From Erythrophleum ivorense (Eukaryota > Streptophyta > Magnoliopsida > Fabales > Fabaceae), in NCBI GenBank assembly GCA_026724425.1, contig JAIUCV010000574.1, positions 248,001-312,000 on the forward strand: a stretch of DNA of 64,000 nucleotides. The letters run 5' to 3'. Numbering within the stretch: the first letter of the stretch is position 1; every line of letters begins with the position of its first letter. Below the pieces are notes generated by a model. That model had not been told where the DNA came from. It worked only from the letters and a program-made list of their open reading frames with translations, and made no database searches. The translations under genes and the position numbers were made by a program. This document shows positions 61,849 to 64,000 of the stretch, piece by piece.

Positions 61849-62245
61849 TCAAACATCCTTTTCAAGTAAGCAAATAGGCACATATTCATGTCACAAGATA
61901 CAAGCATGTTATACACATCTTCAACAAGTGTTATATTCACAATTTCCATGCCATAGAACAAGTTCAAGGGACTTTTGGTCTAGCCTCACCTTATTTTTGG
62001 GACTTTTGGTCTAGCCTCACTTTATTTTTGGGACTTTTGGATTAGCCTCACCCTTGGTCTAGGGACTTTTGACTTGGCCTCACTCATCTATGAGACTTTT
62101 AGCTTTGTCTCACCCATTCTTATAGATTTTTGACTTGGCCTAGGAACTTTTGACTTGGCTTCACTCATCCATGAGACTTTTGGCTTTGTCTCACCCATTC
62201 TTATGGAATTTTAGCTTCACCTCACCCATCACAAGGGACTTTTGG
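61849..62245 (-). repeat. Large LTR copy C, right part with minisatellite
   Basis: Resumes copy C after D. From about 61966 it holds about nine units of GGGACTTTTGG/CTCACC type, some nearly identical (for example GACTTTTGGTCTAGCCTCAC twice), so this array has expanded locally. It is cut at 62245 by copy G, preceded by the pentamer TTTGG. Confidence 0.75.
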
Positions 62246-64000
62246 TGTAACATCCGATTCTTAGAAAATGAAAGAGAATGTAAGAAATGTAATGCATTGT
62301 TTCTCTGTAAACAAACGAAATTCACCGAATACAAAAGGAAGTCTCCCGAAATGAGATAGTTAAGGTCCTAAAAATTTTGGGAAGCATTTTAGACTCCTAA
62401 AAATGAAAATCCCAAGTTTAGACGGAAAGAAAAACAGAGCTAGAATGAAGAAACAATTTCTTACGAAAAGCTTACAAAACGTAATGGTATTTTCATAATT
62501 TTGAGAAAATTTTGGAATTCATATAAGAGGCCTTTTTAAATGAATTTTTTGAGTTCTCTGGGGTTCTCAGAGGCCTTGAAAATCATAGAAAGCCCTAGGA
62601 CTATTAAAACCCCTTCGATGGACATTTTTCAACGTCAGTGTACCTAAACTTTGACGGATTCATTCGGAAAGGCTTTAGCTTTGATTTGAGTGATTCCAAA
62701 GGCATTTTACTAAATTGAAAACCTAAATTTCATAATAGAGAAGACGATTCTAAAAAAGGAGCTAAAACGAAGGAGAAACAAACATACCAAGAACGAAGGG
62801 TAAAATGAAAATTTTTGAAAAGTGTAACTTCCTCCCACCTATATATATGATGCGCCCTTCTTCTCCCTTCATTTTGCATGACCAAGTTTTGCCCAAAACT
62901 AGAGGAAAACCCTAGGGAGAGTGGTGCACAAGAGGAAGGCAAAGAGGAGGAGAAATCAAAGGTTAAGGTATGAAAATTTAGTAGTTTTTCATGCTCTTTC
63001 TCTTCCAAACCTCTTCTCCTTTATTTCCTATGATTATAATGAAGTATATGGATCTATTTTAAAGGAGAAGTTGAGGGAAAAATTCGGATTTGAAGAGAGA
63101 AGCTCAAAGAACACAAGATTCAAGTGAGAAAAAGTAAGAAAACAAAGTAAATCTTGCATCCTAGGGTAGCTACTCCTCCTTCCTTCTTCTCTATATTTCA
63201 CCCCATATATGTAGATGCTAGAGGGCTAGAATTTTGAGGGGAACCAAGGGTGAATTCCATGAATTTAAGGGAGGAGAGTAAGAATATACAAAAAAATTCA
63301 AGAAAAGGCCATGGAATTTCAAGGTGCAAAACCTAGGGTTTCAAGTGCACTTTGTAAAATCTGATTTTGTATGATGATTCCTAAGCCTAAAAAAGATTTT
63401 AAATGAGCTCCCAAGATCCTTAAGAGGCTCCCCATATGCATCCTCCCTTGAGAAAACAAGGCAAACTCCAAAAAGCCCAATTTCTTCCATAGCCTCGGCC
63501 TAAAGGGGTTTGTGTAGCTAGGGAGAGTTTTAAATTTTTTTAAACCCATTTTTGAGTCATATATGATGAATGAATATGAAGGGAAGCCTTAGGAGAAATT
63601 TAGAAACCATAGAAAGTGAGTTAGTGCTTTATGTTCCATAATGAGAACTAAAGAAGCAACATGTAGTTAGACTCTTGATTTTAATTGTGTGATGACTCCA
63701 AGAGGCTTAAAAGGAGTTAAGAATCATATTTGATAGAAAAGAATAGAGCCTAAAATTTAATTGAGGGGTGTTGCTTCATTAGGTACAATTATGGAACCAT
63801 AATGAGGTTATAAGCTAACCTAGTGTCTAAGCAAATTGTATGGCTTTAGAATTGAGTTCATGAACTTAATTGGCTTTCATAAATTGTGTTTAAGCCAAGA
63901 GAAAACTTTCTCACACTTTTTTGTGTGTGTGGCCGAAAAGGGGAGCTTGGATTCAAAGGAAAAAGTGTATAATTGTGTATAAGGTAGCTCTCTCCACCTT
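62246..64000 (+). repeat. Large LTR copy G, truncated by the window end
   Basis: Begins TGTAACATCCGATTC and proceeds in the opposite sense to A-D: CTCTGTAAACAAACG near 62302, the TATA-like ACCTATATATATGA near 62838 (about 594 bases in) followed by CCTTCTTCTCCC, and GGTAGCTCTC near 63983. The TATA placement matches copy E and suggests that the + direction here is the transcription direction of the family. Whether G is solo or belongs to a full element cannot be seen. Confidence 0.75.

Noticed and set aside
1..64000. tRNA and rRNA genes
   Set aside because: No cloverleaf with conserved A/B boxes and no rRNA core sequence was noticed by eye; a tRNAscan run would be needed to exclude them fully.

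Overview
This window is nuclear DNA of a flowering plant, most likely a eudicot; the species cannot be named. It is AT-rich, its one multi-exon gene has a 2.4-kb intron, and most of it consists of decayed LTR retrotransposons, an old caulimovirid-like insertion and small non-autonomous DNA transposons. I see no rRNA, tRNA, CRISPR array or bacterial-type operon. Only two host genes are well supported.

Host genes. (1) On the + strand, exons 14811-15031 and 17391-17823 encode a complete 217-residue Rab11/RABA1-type small GTPase with all GTP-binding motifs and a C-terminal CCST prenylation motif. (2) On the - strand, 38934-39317 encodes a 127-residue protein with one membrane segment, of no known function. 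It appears to have an intron just after its stop codon and a terminal 3'-UTR exon ending near a poly(A) signal at 36605-36610.

Layout. 1-2.9 kb: AT-rich intergenic DNA with a foldback element. 2.9-8.2 kb: a degraded Ty3/gypsy gag and flanking debris (- strand). 8.2-11.4 kb: a Tat-like LTR with a degenerate primer-binding site, carrying a hAT-type element with a perfect 8-bp target duplication. 11.4-13.9 kb: a broken caulimovirid movement-protein/coat-protein region (- strand), interrupted by a MITE. 14.8-18.1 kb: the Rab gene. 18.2-22.2 kb: intergenic DNA with a hairpin repeat and a 177-bp Helitron-like element. 22.17-27.08 kb: a 4.9-kb chromovirus-type Ty3/gypsy element (- strand) with both LTRs. 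27.41-34.86 kb: a 7.5-kb Ty1/copia element (+ strand) with both LTRs and a perfect ATTTA duplication. 34.9-42.9 kb: intergenic DNA around the small membrane-protein gene, including a 0.56-kb inverted-repeat element.

The right third (about 42.9-64 kb) is a stack of nested retroelements. Its main component is one family with very long LTRs (about 3.2-3.7 kb, TGTAA...TTACA ends), present in both orientations and mostly as solo LTRs. Copies B (52328-55898, TSD ACATA) and D (57793-61848, TSD TCAAA) have perfect 5-bp duplications. B interrupts the gag zinc knuckle of an Athila/Tat-type element (F). D lies inside another copy (C), which itself lies in F, and D contains a Tourist-like MITE with a TTA duplication. 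The inferred order is LTR H > LTR E > element F > LTR C > LTR D > MITE, with LTR A also in E, B also in F and LTR G also in C. No autonomous, intact element is present. The two host genes show no functional link to each other or to the repeats.
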